Assembly: GCF_016918785.1 (NCBI RefSeq)
Contig: NZ_JAFFPT010000013.1
Span: 62,001-126,000 of the forward strand
DNA length: 64,000 nt
From: Leptospira ainazelensis
Lineage (GTDB): Bacteria; Spirochaetota; Leptospiria; Leptospirales; Leptospiraceae
Direction: 5' to 3'
The notes beneath the pieces are model-generated. The model worked only from the letters and a program-made list of their open reading frames with translations. It made no database searches and was not told the DNA's origin. Made by a program: the position numbers and the translations under genes. Positions 32,807 through 47,573 of this stretch are shown piece by piece. Every line of letters starts with the position of its first letter. Positions within the stretch are counted from its first letter, which is position 1.

Positions 32807-33581
32807 TCGGAGTTCCGTCCAACCGGATCGTATCGATTTCGTAACAATACCTCTTTTGGTCTTTCGAAAACGAATCGAATCTTTACTCGTGCTTCACTTG
32901 TTTTTGAAATTTCAACTACGGCAAAGTTGGATTCGGTCTTTACGTTTCGGATTATTTGAATTCCATTCTTAAAATCGATTTTCTGTCGAGTCCATAACCT
33001 TACTAACAGGTCGGAAAGTGATTGAGAATAAAAAAGATTCCAATGGGAATGTTTGTAGGAATTCCTACATGGGATTTTTTTCTTGCAAAATTATGATTTT
33101 CTGATAGAGCAAAGTCACCCGGAGTCTTCCGCCACCCGCCCCACCACCCGAAATTTGGGCGGGGCGCGCGACTTTTACGGAGGATCGTCGTTGTTACGAC
33201 AGATTCTTTGAAAGATTTAACCCACTCGTGTGTACGGTTATGGTCGAGTCGTATGCGAAACTGACTTAAAGGCCGTTTCCAAATTTTTCTTTGAATTCCG
33301 TTTTTCGGAACAAGGATTGAATCCCCGATTTTATCGGTTTCTCATCCGAGATCGAAAAGTCGATTACTGATTCTTAGAACGACTCTTTCTTCAGGTCGTA
33401 AAAAAAACGTTTAATTTTTTTAAAAGCGTCTAAGAATGGTATCGGCTTTTGTTCAAAACGATTGTTGATGAAAGTGTAAGTTGCGGATGAAAGAACTTTC
33501 CGTTTTTGTAAAATTCGGAACCGCAAAACTTACAAACGATCCGATTCTTAGATTAAAAAATATCGAATTAGGTGAGCGAGA
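32807..33581. other. Long intergenic region with palindromes
   Basis: This 775-base gap has no convincing gene on either strand. It holds the perfect 16-base palindrome TGTAGGAATTCCTACA (33054-33069), followed by a T-run, and a GC-rich hairpin at 33137-33166 in which CGCCCC pairs with GGGGCG and an inner CCC with GGG. The GC-rich patch stands out against its surroundings. The last 30 bases carry a weak purine stretch (AGGTGAGCGAGA) that serves the next gene. Confidence 0.6.
33054..33069. repeat. Perfect 16-base palindrome
   Basis: TGTAGGAATTCCTACA is completely self-complementary and followed by GGGATTTTTTT, so it could be a dimer-binding operator, a short intergenic repeat or a weak terminator of the sigma54 activator gene 250 bases upstream. 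Confidence 0.55.
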
Positions 33582-34793
33582 ATGATCCAGACCGCGGATA
33601 AAACGCCAAGTGTAAATACCGAAAACTTTTATAAGTATCTCCCGTTTCTTTCTTCTTTTACCGAAATCATTGAGCCATCTAATTATTACACGGTGCCCGA
33701 TGATTGGAACTTGATCGTTACCGATGTTGTGAATTCTACGGAAGCGATCCGCAACGGGAATTACAAGGACGTGAATATCGCAGGCGGGGTGACTGCGATG
33801 GCGGTTTCCAATTTGATGGGGGATATGGATTATCCGTTTTTATTCGGCGGAGATGGAATGACTTTACTTTTACCGAATAGCGTTCTTCCCGGTGTGAAAG
33901 ATGTTCTATTCTCCATTCGAGAATTGGTAAAAAATAATTTTGGTTTAAAGTTAAGAGCGGGAATCGTAAACGTCGGAGATCTCAAAAGATCCGGAAAAGA
34001 ATTAAAACTTTGTAAACTTAAAATTTCGGAATTTTATAACCAAGCGATTCTTACCGGCAGCGCGTTGGACGCGGCGGAGAATCTCGTGAAGAACGACGAT
34101 TCTTCCAATCCGTATATCATTCCTTTGACTCACAAGGCAAGGATCAAACCGGATTTTACGGGATTCACCTGTCGCTGGCAAGACATTCCAAGTCATCGGG
34201 GTGAAACGGTTTCCTTTATCATAAAATTGAATCCGATTCAGGCGTCTTCGGATCCCGGTTTGTTGAAACTGATCCTGGATCAAATCGGAATTCTTCTCGG
34301 AAACGATACACAGATCCATCCTTTGACCGAAGAAGGAATCAACGTTGATATGAGCGGCAAATACTTTAACAAAGAAGCGACCGTTCATACGGAAAACAGA
34401 AAGGGATTCTTACATTTTTTAAGATTTCTCAAAATCAAAATCGAAGGTTTTGCGGTAAACTTCGCCGTAAAAACACAATGGAAATTCGGTCCCAAGGTCA
34501 ACGGAGTGGAGTTACGAGAATTGAGAAAGTCCCAGATTATCGCGTCGGACTTTCGAAAATACGACGGAACCTTAAAGATGGTGGTCGCCTGCGATACGAA
34601 GTCTAGAGAAGCGTTCATCGACTTTTTACAGGGACTTTACAAAGAAGGTAAGTTATACTTCGGTTATCACGTATCCGATCGAGCTCTTATGACTTGCGCT
34701 TTGCACGAGGGGTCGGTAAGAGAAGTGCATTTTGTGGATTCTGCGGACGGCGGTTATGCTCTCGCCGCGATTCAGCTGAAAGAACAAATCCGT

Positions 34794-34805
<12 letters not shown>
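33582..34805 (+). CDS. DUF3095-family protein (nucleotide-cyclase-like)
   Basis: This 407-residue protein matches the DUF3095 family. The N-terminal half has features of the class III cyclase fold: [14 protein letters not shown] in place of the first metal-binding strand, and [12 protein letters not shown] as the second. The C-terminal half includes a second conserved block, ending in [18 protein letters not shown]. Known members are often called adenylate-cyclase-like, but activity has not been demonstrated to my knowledge. Its last 12 bases overlap the 3' end of the convergent SET-domain gene. Confidence 0.82.
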
Positions 34806-35192
<387 letters not shown>

Positions 35193-35246
35193 TTTGAAAA
35201 TCTAAAATAGCCGGGAAAAAAATTGCAAGTAAGAAACGGAGGTTCT

Positions 35247-37079
35247 TTAAAGAACCATCGCATGTTGTTCCGGTTCCGGAACGGCGAATCTTTCGAGTTT
35301 TCCGTTTCTGATCTGAAAAACCTGATCCGCTTCCCGAATCGTGGAAAGTCTGTGAGTAACCGAAATTACGGTTCTTCCCTCTCTCAAGAAAGAAAGCGTT
35401 TTCATGATTCTCGCTTCGGTTACGGGATCCAAAGAAGAAGTAGCTTCGTCCAAAAGAAGAATTTGAGGATTTCTTAAAAAGGCGCGAGCGATCGCGATTC
35501 TTTGTCTTTCTCCGCCGGAGAGTTTTGTTCCACGATCTCCCGTGTTGGTTTCGTATCCCATGGGAAGCGAAAGAATCAGTTCGTGAATTTCGGCGCGTTT
35601 TGCGGCCTCGATTACTTCTTCCAGAGAAGCGCTCGGTTTTCCGATTCGGATATTTTCGAAAATTGTGGTATTAAAAAGAAATGTTTCTTGGAACACAACG
35701 CCGACCAAAGATCGAACCGAACTTCTGGAGACAGAATTCAAATCGATTCCGTCGAAATAAATTCTTCCTTCGTTGGGTTGTACCATCCCGAGGAGGAGTT
35801 TGATAAATGTACTTTTTCCCACACCGGAACCTCCCACGATCGCGGTATAACTTCCTTTTGGAATCGTGAGCGATATATCGCTTAGATTTTTTGAACGGCC
35901 TTTGTAACGGAAGTGAACGTTTTCAAAACGAATCTCTTGTTTTAATTCGGGAATGGACGATTCTTCCAGGTTCGATTCAAAAACGGGGGCCCGCAATAAT
36001 TCTAATATTCTTTTTGCGGAACCGCTGGCATGATTCAAGGCGGGGAGATACTGAGAAAGATAAAGTAAAGAATAACTTAAGTTTAAGAATGGGGGTAGAA
36101 ACGCCGCGAGTGTTCCTATGCTCAGAGCGTTGTTATAGGCAAACGCGGTTCCCGCCAGCAGAAGAACTCCTTGTAGAAGAAGAATCCCGGAACCGGCCGA
36201 ACGTTCCAGATAGGAGTTTGTAAGTCCTAATCTCAATGAAACCTGAAAGAGTTTCTCGCAGTTGTTTTTAAATCTACTAAAGAAATAATCGCCTAAGTCG
36301 TAAGCCCGGATCAAATTTTGAGCTGAGATGGATTCTTCCAGCATACTCAAAACTTGAGCTTCCTCTAATTTTCGGGAATAACTGATCTCGGTCGACTTTC
36401 TGGAAAGAAAACCGGGCCCTAAAAATGTGATAGGCCAGATCAACAGAGCGATAAGCGCCAATTTCCAATCCAAAAGAAAAAGAAGAATGGTTCCAAAAAG
36501 CGCTTCGAGCAAAGGACCAAGCCCCCAGGGTATAAAGGCGAGTAACGCGTGTTCCAAAGAAGCGAGGTCGTTAAAAAAACGCGAAAGAATATCGCCCAAT
36601 TTATTGTTCGAGAAAAAATCAAGACTCAACTGATCTAAATGTTCATACATCTGTAATCGCAGATCTTGGATAATCCTGGAAGAAGCCCAGTTGTATAAAT
36701 AATCTCTAAGTGTTCCGAGAATCGCGAACGTCACCGTTCCTACCGCTAAGTAAGCGCCGATCCAATAGAGTGCGTTTTGATTTCGATTGATGAGCGCTTC
36801 GTCGATGAGATACTTAAAACTAAAAGGAATACTCGCATAGAATCCGATCTCAAAACAGAGAAGGGCGATGATGATAAAAATTCTTCCCTTGTATTTTTTT
36901 ACGAAACGGAAAAGTCCAAAAATCAATAAACCGGGAGCGCCCTCGTTTTCGGAAGCGGGTTTCTCTTTTTTGAGGTTGGGAGCTTTCCATTTTTTTGCGG
37001 ATCCTTTTTCCTTATCAAGAGGTAAGGGTTCCGATTTTTGGATCAGCTGCTCCGGGTTGTATTCGAGAGGTCTTTTCAT
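35247..37079 (-). CDS. ABC transporter half-exporter, fused permease and ATPase
   Basis: This 610-residue protein has the plan of MsbA/LmrA-like exporters: a charged N-terminal extension of about 55 residues, six transmembrane helices (about 60-350) and one nucleotide-binding domain. The ATPase motifs are Walker [13 protein letters not shown], the Q-loop VVFQETFLF, the signature [15 protein letters not shown], Walker [13 protein letters not shown] and the H-loop SVTHRLSTI. It probably works as a homodimer since no second half gene is adjacent. Substrates range from lipids to drugs and cannot be chosen here. It is divergent from the double-ACT gene. Confidence 0.93.
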   Translation of the reverse strand: MKRPLEYNPEQLIQKSEPLPLDKEKGSAKKWKAPNLKKEKPASENEGAPGLLIFGLFRFVKKYKGRIFIIIALLCFEIGFYASIPFSFKYLIDEALINRNQNALYWIGAYLAVGTVTFAILGTLRDYLYNWASSRIIQDLRLQMYEHLDQLSLDFFSNNKLGDILSRFFNDLASLEHALLAFIPWGLGPLLEALFGTILLFLLDWKLALIALLIWPITFLGPGFLSRKSTEISYSRKLEEAQVLSMLEESISAQNLIRAYDLGDYFFSRFKNNCEKLFQVSLRLGLTNSYLERSAGSGILLLQGVLLLAGTAFAYNNALSIGTLAAFLPPFLNLSYSLLYLSQYLPALNHASGSAKRILELLRAPVFESNLEESSIPELKQEIRFENVHFRYKGRSKNLSDISLTIPKGSYTAIVGGSGVGKSTFIKLLLGMVQPNEGRIYFDGIDLNSVSRSSVRSLVGVVFQETFLFNTTIFENIRIGKPSASLEEVIEAAKRAEIHELILSLPMGYETNTGDRGTKLSGGERQRIAIARAFLRNPQILLLDEATSSLDPVTEARIMKTLSFLREGRTVISVTHRLSTIREADQVFQIRNGKLERFAVPEPEQHAMVL

Positions 37080-37117
37080 TCCGTTTTTGGAAAATGCAGT
37101 CCTTTTATTTTCGGCAA

Positions 37118-37151
<34 letters not shown>

Positions 37152-37262
37152 TCCGGGAAAGTCCGAGGCAAGAATTTTTCAACCGATAAGAGACAGAATC
37201 CACCCGGAAAAGACTCGTTTTTTTAGAAACCGACTATTATGCTAGTAAGTAGGCTCAATGCG

Positions 37263-37877
37263 ATGATTAACTTTCACTACAAAGAGGAAAACGGACTTTA
37301 TACTGTGACCCTCAAAACGTCCGAAACGGCTCCGGGTACTCTTCATAAGATGGTGAAAGCGATGTTCTTTATGGGTTGGGAAATCGTTTCCGGCGATATC
37401 CAGACGATCGAAGAAAAAGGACAGTTGTACAGTTACGACGTTTTTACTTTGAAATCGGAAGAAACGGATTCTAAAATCAAAGCTTCCAAACTGGGGATTC
37501 TAATGTCCTCGGTATTTACGGAAGATTCGGCTCTGGAAGAGATCATTCATCATTCCAGCGAAATCGATCTTAGAAATACCTACCACCTTAGCAACGATTC
37601 TAAACTCGATTTTGAAGATGTAGAAGGCGGAAATAAAACAAAACTATATCTGGAAGCTCCCGATCGTAAAGGACTTCTCTATTTTGTTACGGGCGTTCTA
37701 AAAGAAAACGGAATTAACATTCATTCCGCTACGATCCGAACGGATCGAACCGGAAACCAAGCTCAGGATACGTTCATTTTGTCGGATTCAAAAGGGAGCG
37801 GTTTTGCCGGCTCTTCCCTGGAAGAAAGAGTGAGCAGAAATATTCTCGAAATCAGTCTGAATTCTTCCTGGAAGTAG
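37263..37877 (+). CDS. Double-ACT-domain protein (GlnD C-terminal-like)
   Basis: This protein of about 204 residues consists of two ACT modules. The first spans about residues 8-75 ([20 protein letters not shown]) and the second about 125-200 ([20 protein letters not shown], then [15 protein letters not shown]). The second closely resembles the ACT domains at the end of the uridylyltransferase GlnD, but no nucleotidyltransferase or HD part is present. ACT domains bind amino acids, so a sensing role is probable. ATG 37263 has an AAGTAGG sequence 10 bases upstream; ATG 37239 would add eight residues and lacks a ribosome-binding site. Confidence 0.75.
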   Translation: MINFHYKEENGLYTVTLKTSETAPGTLHKMVKAMFFMGWEIVSGDIQTIEEKGQLYSYDVFTLKSEETDSKIKASKLGILMSSVFTEDSALEEIIHHSSEIDLRNTYHLSNDSKLDFEDVEGGNKTKLYLEAPDRKGLLYFVTGVLKENGINIHSATIRTDRTGNQAQDTFILSDSKGSGFAGSSLEERVSRNILEISLNSSWK

Positions 37878-38035
37878 TTTGGAAAATATTTTTTTCGTCA
37901 CATAAGAAAATATTCGGTGCAATGGGCGCATTCCTGCCTTTTATTGGATTAAGAACGGAATTCCGAAAAGCGTTTTTTTCACGTTATGTAACCTTAACCA
38001 CTTCTTAGACAAATTTCAATTTTACGACGATTTGC

Positions 38036-39505
<1,470 letters not shown>

Positions 39506-39836
39506 GGTATTTCCGAGTCTCCTTTGAAAAAGAACGTTTGAATTGTTTCAAAATTTCGATTCTTTTTGGTTTTATCGGGATCGATCGAAAAGATCGTTAT
39601 GCGACACCGCATTTCCTATCGCCTGCTTAAATAGTGTACATTCGTCCTTAAATCGGATCTTTCCGAAACGGATTTTTCCCTTAAGAATGGAAAATAAAAT
39701 CGTCTTCGAAGTGTCATAAATAATTTTTTTCCAGTCATATATTCCAATCGCTAAGAAAGGGTTGCCTTTACCTTCTATGGTACGCGATTCTCTCCCAAAC
39801 CAACGCCTACGGGCAATTTAAAAGAAGAGTTGTAAT
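39506..39836. other. Intergenic region between the two HD-GYP-like paralogues
   Basis: This 331-base region has no gene that I can support. It contains a small hairpin CGATC-GAAAA-GATCG (39582-39596) and, at its right edge, a GAAGAG ribosome-binding site for the next gene. Its length suggests that the second paralogue has its own promoter. Confidence 0.5.
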
Positions 39837-41318
39837 ATGAGCGTTAACTCACATTCTGTAAATAAAGAACTCCTAGAAAAATTTGAATTCACTTCGGACG
39901 TAATCAAGAGTTTTGTAAGCCAGAGCGAAATCCCCGTAGATTTTTATAATAAGAATGGTCAAATTCTAATCCACAAAAAGTCGGATGCTTCTGAAGAAGA
40001 CATTACCAGACTTCAAAAATTCGAAAGCCAAGGTATCTTTTTTCTTATATCAGAAAAAGATAAAATAGTTAAGAATAAAAAACCGGACTCGATTCACGGT
40101 CGTGGAGTTTCTTTTACGAAACTGGTCAATACCGACCTAACGATCGCGCTCGCAAGAGAAGCCTCGGATCTTTTGGAAGAACTGAAACATTTTCCTCTTA
40201 ATAACAACCATATCCGAAAAGTTCAAAAAGGAATCGATGATATCCTCGTGGACTTTAAAGCGAGCTCCGATATGGAACTCGGACTTGTAAATGTGATCGA
40301 AGTTATGAGACAAGCCGGAGTAAAAACGGATTCGGAAATCATGACCAAAAGAACCGTAATCTCTATGGCGATGAAACTCCGCGGAATGAAAGCTTTGAAT
40401 AAGGCTGAAAACGATCTTCAAAAAGCGAAACAACTAAACGTTATGCTCGCTTCCTATATGGTCGATATCGGAAAGTCCAGGATGAAACTTCCGAATCATT
40501 CCAATCTCAGACCGGAGGAATTCGACTATATTAAAAATCATCCGATCATCAGCTATCTTATGATCGGAAACCTTACCGGAATCGATTCCGAAGTTAAATC
40601 GGCGGTTCTCAACAGTCATAGAACTTTTCGCGGGGAAGGTTTGAACAACAATTATCCTTCTACGAATATGTTGATTCGGAAATTGACCGAATATCTTCAG
40701 AAATACAAAGACGACAAAACCAAACAAACGCTCATCGAAGATATTCAGAGACAAATTCATCACTTGTTGAACAGTACTTATACGGATGAGGATCCGGGAA
40801 TCATTTCCATCGCAGGAGAATTCGCCTCTCTCAGTTCCGAACAGGATTGGCGCCCCGCTTTTAACGCTCTCACTTCGATGAAATTGATTTTAAACAACAG
40901 TTTCTTTTCTTATAACGAAAAGATCGTTCGCGACTTCTTCGATCTAATGGCGCTGAGTCTTTGCGAAAACCAGAGCGTACTCAATCCGGGGGATTATATC
41001 ATCGTAGTTTCAATGGATTCTCAGAGAAAGGTTCATTTTGAAACCTGTGTCATCAAAGAAATTTACAGACACCAGACTAGACCGCTTTTGGAAAGAATCG
41101 GAACGATTCGACCGTTGATTACGAACAAGGGTAAGATCAAGATCGAAGGATACGATCCCCATTCTTTCCGTGAAGATAAAAGAAAGGCGGTTTTCAATTT
41201 GAACAACAGCATGGATCCAAGAAGAGTCATCTATATGATCGATCCTGAATTAGAGCCGAGTCTTTTCGAGAAGGTCGATCAGAATTTTAGAGGAACCGCG
41301 CCTCGTTCCGTCGCCTGA
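39837..41318 (+). CDS. Degenerate HD-GYP-like protein, second paralogue
   Basis: This 493-residue protein is a clear duplicate of the gene before it; blocks such as [37 protein letters not shown] and ERIGTIRP are shared. It reads [15 protein letters not shown] where HD-GYP enzymes have LLHDIGK, so the His is again replaced (VD), although DIGK is kept. The HHE.. segment reads [16 protein letters not shown], so one more His is lost than in the first copy. It is probably a non-catalytic sensor or adaptor. aroC follows after 65 bases on the same strand. Confidence 0.72.
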   Translation: MSVNSHSVNKELLEKFEFTSDVIKSFVSQSEIPVDFYNKNGQILIHKKSDASEEDITRLQKFESQGIFFLISEKDKIVKNKKPDSIHGRGVSFTKLVNTDLTIALAREASDLLEELKHFPLNNNHIRKVQKGIDDILVDFKASSDMELGLVNVIEVMRQAGVKTDSEIMTKRTVISMAMKLRGMKALNKAENDLQKAKQLNVMLASYMVDIGKSRMKLPNHSNLRPEEFDYIKNHPIISYLMIGNLTGIDSEVKSAVLNSHRTFRGEGLNNNYPSTNMLIRKLTEYLQKYKDDKTKQTLIEDIQRQIHHLLNSTYTDEDPGIISIAGEFASLSSEQDWRPAFNALTSMKLILNNSFFSYNEKIVRDFFDLMALSLCENQSVLNPGDYIIVVSMDSQRKVHFETCVIKEIYRHQTRPLLERIGTIRPLITNKGKIKIEGYDPHSFREDKRKAVFNLNNSMDPRRVIYMIDPELEPSLFEKVDQNFRGTAPRSVA

Positions 41319-41383
41319 CAAAACTGAAGGATTCTTCCAGAAACGCGCTTTATCCCTAGGGTTTACCTTGTTTTCTTGGTATT

Positions 41384-42526
41384 ATGCCTTCAAGTTGGGG
41401 AAAAATTTTTAAAGTCAGTACGTTTGGAGAATCTCACGGCGAGTCTGTGGGCGTTGTCGTCGAAGGAGTTCCGGCCGGAATTCCCATTCGTTTAGAAGAG
41501 ATTCAAAAAGACTTAAACCGACGAAGACCGGGTCAGAGTAAACTGACCACTCCTCGGGACGAAGCCGATACCGTTCGTGTTGTCTCCGGTGTTTTCGAAG
41601 GGAAGACGATCGGAGCCCCTATTGCGTTGATCGTAAACAATCAAAATACGATTTCAAAAGATTACGAAAATTTAAGAACCGCCTTCCGACCTTCCCACGC
41701 GGATTATACATACCAAGTAAAATACGGGTTTCGCGCCCACGTCGGCGGCGGTCGCTCTTCAGTACGAGAAACGATCGGCAGAGTAGCTGCGGCGGCCATA
41801 GCAAGAATGATACTCAAGGACGATTTAGGAATCGAAACCGTAGCTTGGGTCGATTCGATCGGGCCGGTTCAATCCAAGATCGGTGAGAATTATCCGAAGT
41901 CGCGGGAAGAAGTCGATCAAAACGAAGTTCGTTGTCCCGATGAGTCCAGCGCCGATACGATGCGAAACTTGATTCTTAAAATGAAAGAAGCGGGGGATAG
42001 CGTCGGAGGAACGATCAAATGTGTTTCTTACAATCTTCCACCCGGTCTGGGCGATCCAGTTTACGATAAGCTGGATGGGGATCTTGCAAAAGCGATTCTT
42101 TCGATTCCCGCATGCAAAGGATTTGAAGTGGGTTCCGGTTTTTCGGGAACACTTCTCACAGGAAGCGCGCATAACGATGAATTTTATGTCGAAGAAGGAA
42201 CCGGACGTGTTCGAACCAAAACCAACAATTCCGGCGGACTTCAAGGCGGAATCTCCAACGGGGAAGAGCTCGTGATCCGGGCTGCATTCAAGCCGACTTC
42301 CACGATTTTTAAAAAACAGAATACGGTAACTCTCAAGGGAGAAGAAACTACTTTGGAAGCAAAGGGCCGTCACGATCCTTGTGTTCTTCCCAGAGCTGTT
42401 CCTATCATCGAAGCGGTAGTGAACTTGGTTCTTGTCGACGCTTATCTCTACCAAAGGGCGATCAATCCTCTCTGGTTTCAGAAATGGGCGACCGTTCCGG
42501 ATTATTACAAAGACTTAGAGCTTTAA
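41384..42526 (+). CDS. aroC: Chorismate synthase
   Basis: AroC forms chorismate from 5-enolpyruvylshikimate 3-phosphate with reduced FMN, the last step of the shikimate pathway. The protein has 380 residues. All three family signatures are present: [20 protein letters not shown] at the N-terminus, [14 protein letters not shown] with [16 protein letters not shown] in the middle, and [17 protein letters not shown] towards the C-terminus. No other shikimate genes lie nearby. Confidence 0.97.
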   Translation: MPSSWGKIFKVSTFGESHGESVGVVVEGVPAGIPIRLEEIQKDLNRRRPGQSKLTTPRDEADTVRVVSGVFEGKTIGAPIALIVNNQNTISKDYENLRTAFRPSHADYTYQVKYGFRAHVGGGRSSVRETIGRVAAAAIARMILKDDLGIETVAWVDSIGPVQSKIGENYPKSREEVDQNEVRCPDESSADTMRNLILKMKEAGDSVGGTIKCVSYNLPPGLGDPVYDKLDGDLAKAILSIPACKGFEVGSGFSGTLLTGSAHNDEFYVEEGTGRVRTKTNNSGGLQGGISNGEELVIRAAFKPTSTIFKKQNTVTLKGEETTLEAKGRHDPCVLPRAVPIIEAVVNLVLVDAYLYQRAINPLWFQKWATVPDYYKDLEL

Positions 42527-42672
42527 GAATCAGTCTCAAAATTGACGCAAGACTTTCCGATTTTTCCGAAGAAATGGAAAGCGGAAGAGCGAAAACAGGG
42601 AACTTTTAGAAACGGGTTGCCAGAATGAGAACGGTACGTTTCTATAGAATTGTTTCCCAATACCCGGGTTTA

Positions 42673-44664
<1,992 letters not shown>

Positions 44665-44726
44665 AAACTTTCTCCTAGTTTAAGAATTAAATTATAGATT
44701 AGTTTTCTAACAAGGATTCCAAACTC

Positions 44727-44975
44727 TTAACTTACTTTCTGTTTTAAGTATTCGTTTTGTCTGGCAATTTCCAACTTAGCTTCCAAATAAGCAACGGTCG
44801 CGTCAATGTCGTCATTTGAAATTCCGGGATATTCGCGAAGGATTCCTTTTCTAGACATTCCCGATAAAAGCAAGTCTAGTATTTCTAAAACACGGACTCC
44901 GGTTCCTTTGATAAAGGGTTTTCCGCCCAAATACCCAGGAATCATTTCAATCGAAGTAAACTCGTCGTTACTCAT
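44727..44975 (-). CDS. DUF433 domain protein, possible antitoxin
   Basis: This 82-residue protein is a DUF433 domain: MIPGYLGGKPFIKGTGVRV followed by ILDLLLSGMSRKGILREYPGI and the closing DIDATVAYL segment. DUF433 proteins are small winged-helix-like DNA binders that usually precede a PIN-like (DUF5615) toxin as VapB-type antitoxins. No toxin gene follows: only 62 bases separate its end from nuoI. It looks like an orphan of a lost pair, or an independent regulator. Confidence 0.82.
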   Translation of the reverse strand: MSNDEFTSIEMIPGYLGGKPFIKGTGVRVLEILDLLLSGMSRKGILREYPGISNDDIDATVAYLEAKLEIARQNEYLKQKVS

Positions 44976-45142
44976 ATATACTCAATAACAGTGAGACCCT
45001 CTAAAATTTGTAGCGGAAAAGTTTTTTTCGAAATTCGCTTCCTCTTTATTTTTTTGTATACTGCATTTTTGAAATTATATTTCTCTTTCGACTTGTTCCC
45101 CGAATTTTAAGGAACATAAGCTTTCAAAAAATCTCCTAAAAA

Positions 45143-45481
45143 TTACTTTGATGAACTGCTCGAAGAAGAGGAGGAAGAGGAAGATTCGGAAGGACATTTC
45201 GGGTAAAACGCTTCGCAAGAAAGTAGAAAAACAATTCCTTGATTGGAGGTGCAGAAATTAGTGATCGGTTTGTCCGTGCTCATCGTATTGAAAATGCAGT
45301 ATGAGAATAGTTTTTCGTAACATTCACTCCTCTTTTTGTTTTTACCTGCACAACTCGAACTTTGCGGTTCGAAATCGTGGGAAGCGCATTGTAAGAGAAA
45401 AGAAATTAGGAGAATCAACCGCAACCGATTGAGAAAACCTTTACTTGGCAGAAATGGCTCATTTGCGGATTTTTGTGACAT
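45143..45481 (-). CDS. Small putative lipoprotein with a polyserine tail
   Basis: This reading frame encodes about 112 residues from ATG 45481. The N-terminal segment RLRLILLISFLLQC ends in a lipobox-like LLQC followed by AS, so it is a probable lipoprotein. The mature part has seven further Cys residues (for example SSCAGKNKKRSEC), which suggests disulfides. The C-terminus is a run of twelve Ser before the final Lys, encoded by a TCT/TCC repeat near the gene end. No ribosome-binding site is visible before ATG 45481; TTG 45565 is the other in-frame start. No known family is recognised. It is divergent from the ECF sigma gene. Confidence 0.55.
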   Translation of the reverse strand: MSQKSANEPFLPSKGFLNRLRLILLISFLLQCASHDFEPQSSSCAGKNKKRSECYEKLFSYCIFNTMSTDKPITNFCTSNQGIVFLLSCEAFYPKCPSESSSSSSSSSSSSK

Positions 45482-45593
45482 AATTTTAGGAGGCTTCGAT
45501 AAACAAAGGAACGATTTAATTTCTTTTTGTGCTTTTAGGATCAGAATTTCTTTGAAAAATTGCAAAAAACCCCGGTTTCATTGCATTTTATAA

Positions 45594-46118
45594 ATGGTCC
45601 ATTCCGATTCTACAGATTTTTCAACCCTCTACGAAGAAAACCATAAGACTGTTTACCACTTTCTTCTCAAAATATCCGGCGATCCGGAAGTTTCGGAAGA
45701 TCTTACACAAGAAGCCTTTCTAAAAGCCTTCACTTTTTTTGCAAAGTTCGATCCGAATATTGCTTCCTTTAGCACTTGGGTTTGTTCCATTGCAAAAAAT
45801 TTGTATTTCAAGCATTATAATAAACAGAAAAAGGAATTTGGAAATCTTAGCATCGGTGATCTGGTCCTAGATATAGAAGTAAATCCGGAAATTCCTGAAA
45901 ATTTAGAGAAAGCTTTTTTAGAAAAAGCAATAAAAGATTCAATTGAGAGTCTTCCTGAGCCCGAAAAGAGTATAATACTATTTAAGGAACTAGAAAGGAA
46001 AACCTTAAAAGAAACCGCGTCGGCGCTTGGAATCTCGGAAAGGACAGTCAGCAGAAGATTGATTTCTGCCGTCTCTTTACTAAGAGAGAAAATGGAAAAA
46101 CAAGGACTACAATTCTAA
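45594..46118 (+). CDS. ECF-family RNA polymerase sigma factor
   Basis: This 174-residue protein has the two domains of extracytoplasmic-function sigma factors. Region 2 spans about residues 10-80, with DLTQEAFLKAFTFFAKFDPN and FSTWVCSIAKNLYFKHYNK for -10 recognition and core binding. Region 4 is at about 110-165, with ETASALGISERTVSRRLISA as the -35-binding helix-turn-helix. Its neighbour, 10 bases downstream, encodes a membrane FecR-type protein that is the natural candidate for its anti-sigma factor. Confidence 0.93.
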   Translation: MVHSDSTDFSTLYEENHKTVYHFLLKISGDPEVSEDLTQEAFLKAFTFFAKFDPNIASFSTWVCSIAKNLYFKHYNKQKKEFGNLSIGDLVLDIEVNPEIPENLEKAFLEKAIKDSIESLPEPEKSIILFKELERKTLKETASALGISERTVSRRLISAVSLLREKMEKQGLQF

Positions 46119-46128
46119 ACTCTACACT

Positions 46129-47499
46129 ATGAAGTTGAAAGTTGATAACATAGAACAATTCGAGGACCTGCTGGGGAAATATCTCTTTGGCGAATTGAAT
46201 GCGGAAGGTAAGAAAGAATTACTGAATTTCGTACTCAAAAACGAAAAGGCCCGTTCTATATATCAGGCTACGACTCAAACAAACTCAATCGTAACCTACG
46301 CGCTTTCGGATTTGGAAAAAGGGAAGGGGTCAGGTTCCGGGGAGAATCGTTTCGGAAAACTATTAGAATTCAGAAATTCCGTATTTCAATCCGGTTGGAT
46401 CGTTTCCAGTTTAGCCGCTGCGATTTTTCTTGTCTCCGGGGTTTCGATCTGGCTGGGTTTTCAGTCCGATTCAAGCGCAAAACTGGAACAAGCATTTATC
46501 AATTCTTATGGAGATTGCAAGATCGACGGAATTGCTTCTCAACCCGGGGCCAATCTTCTAAATCGTAAATTGGTCTCCGGCAACTATTCAATTTGTGAAT
46601 TCCAAGTGGAAGGGGCAAAGAGCGTAGCGGTGCGCGTTCTCCCGGATTCGGAAGTTTCCGTGACGGGGGATCGAAAAAATTCTTCAGTAATGGTGGATCG
46701 TGGATCGGTGCTCATTGACTCCGTAAAAAGTGAAACGGATCCATCGGAGGGTTTGCTCTCGATTCTTTCTCCGGATGTGCGCGCTCTTTTAGTCGGTACA
46801 AAAGTCGTTTATTCTCGAAAGATCGGAGAATTTCATTCCGATTTGGATTTGAATGTTTTGGACGGAAAAGTCGAGATTGAAACCGGTCCTTCGGTTGCCT
46901 TTGAAAAAACCGCAAACACTCTGACCGAAGAGGAAAGGGAATTTTTAAAACTCAATTTCCCGATTTTATTTCAAAGTAAAAAAGTCGAAATCAACCGGGG
47001 ACAATCTTTATCTTGGAAAGGGATTCCGGAATCCGGTCTCAAAAAAATCCGATCCCTGGAAAAGAGTATCGAAGAAGCGAAAGCGAAAGGAATCAAAGTC
47101 GAAGGCGATTTCGTTTTCGCACTTTCGTCGGACGTTCAAAAATTAAACGGAGATCATATTTTTGCGATCGATCAAAATTTAAGTAAGAAGATTAAGAATC
47201 TCCTTCCAAGCGAAGAAAAAGATCTTACGGCTAAATTCAATTCTATGGTTCGTTTTCCGCCGACCGATTTACACGAAGTCGAAAAGTTAAAGTCCTTGGT
47301 CGCAAAATTGGACAATACTCCTCTGATTCAAATTCTAAAAGATAAGAATCAGCCGGACATTGAAAGAGTCATCTATTTCAAGGACGGCTCGAAAGTGAAA
47401 GGTTTTGTCTATCAGCACGATAGCTTTTATATTCTTCTGAAATCGGACGGAAATCTATTGTTTCCAGTCGATGCTGTCGACTCGATCGATTTCGAATAA
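46129..47499 (+). CDS. FecR-domain membrane protein, probable anti-sigma factor
   Basis: This 456-residue protein follows the ECF sigma gene by 10 bases. The N-terminal 65 residues (FEDLLGKYLFGELNAEGKKE) are cytoplasmic, resembling the sigma-binding part of FecR-type anti-sigma factors. A transmembrane helix lies at about 85-108 (WIVSSLAAAIFLVSGVSIWL). The periplasmic part has a FecR-like domain (about 130-270: VAVRVLPDSEVSVTG, SPDVRALLVGTKVVY) and ends in a small beta domain, VIYFKDGSKVKGFVYQHDSF, which recurs at the start of the next protein. No zinc-binding HxxxCxxC motif is present. Regulation of the sigma factor is inferred from context. Confidence 0.78.
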   Translation: MKLKVDNIEQFEDLLGKYLFGELNAEGKKELLNFVLKNEKARSIYQATTQTNSIVTYALSDLEKGKGSGSGENRFGKLLEFRNSVFQSGWIVSSLAAAIFLVSGVSIWLGFQSDSSAKLEQAFINSYGDCKIDGIASQPGANLLNRKLVSGNYSICEFQVEGAKSVAVRVLPDSEVSVTGDRKNSSVMVDRGSVLIDSVKSETDPSEGLLSILSPDVRALLVGTKVVYSRKIGEFHSDLDLNVLDGKVEIETGPSVAFEKTANTLTEEEREFLKLNFPILFQSKKVEINRGQSLSWKGIPESGLKKIRSLEKSIEEAKAKGIKVEGDFVFALSSDVQKLNGDHIFAIDQNLSKKIKNLLPSEEKDLTAKFNSMVRFPPTDLHEVEKLKSLVAKLDNTPLIQILKDKNQPDIERVIYFKDGSKVKGFVYQHDSFYILLKSDGNLLFPVDAVDSIDFE

Positions 47500-47573
47500 A
47501 AGACTCGATCATTTTATACAATTCTCTGAAATTATCTATAAGTTTGATTCGTATCGACGAATTTAGCAAAACC

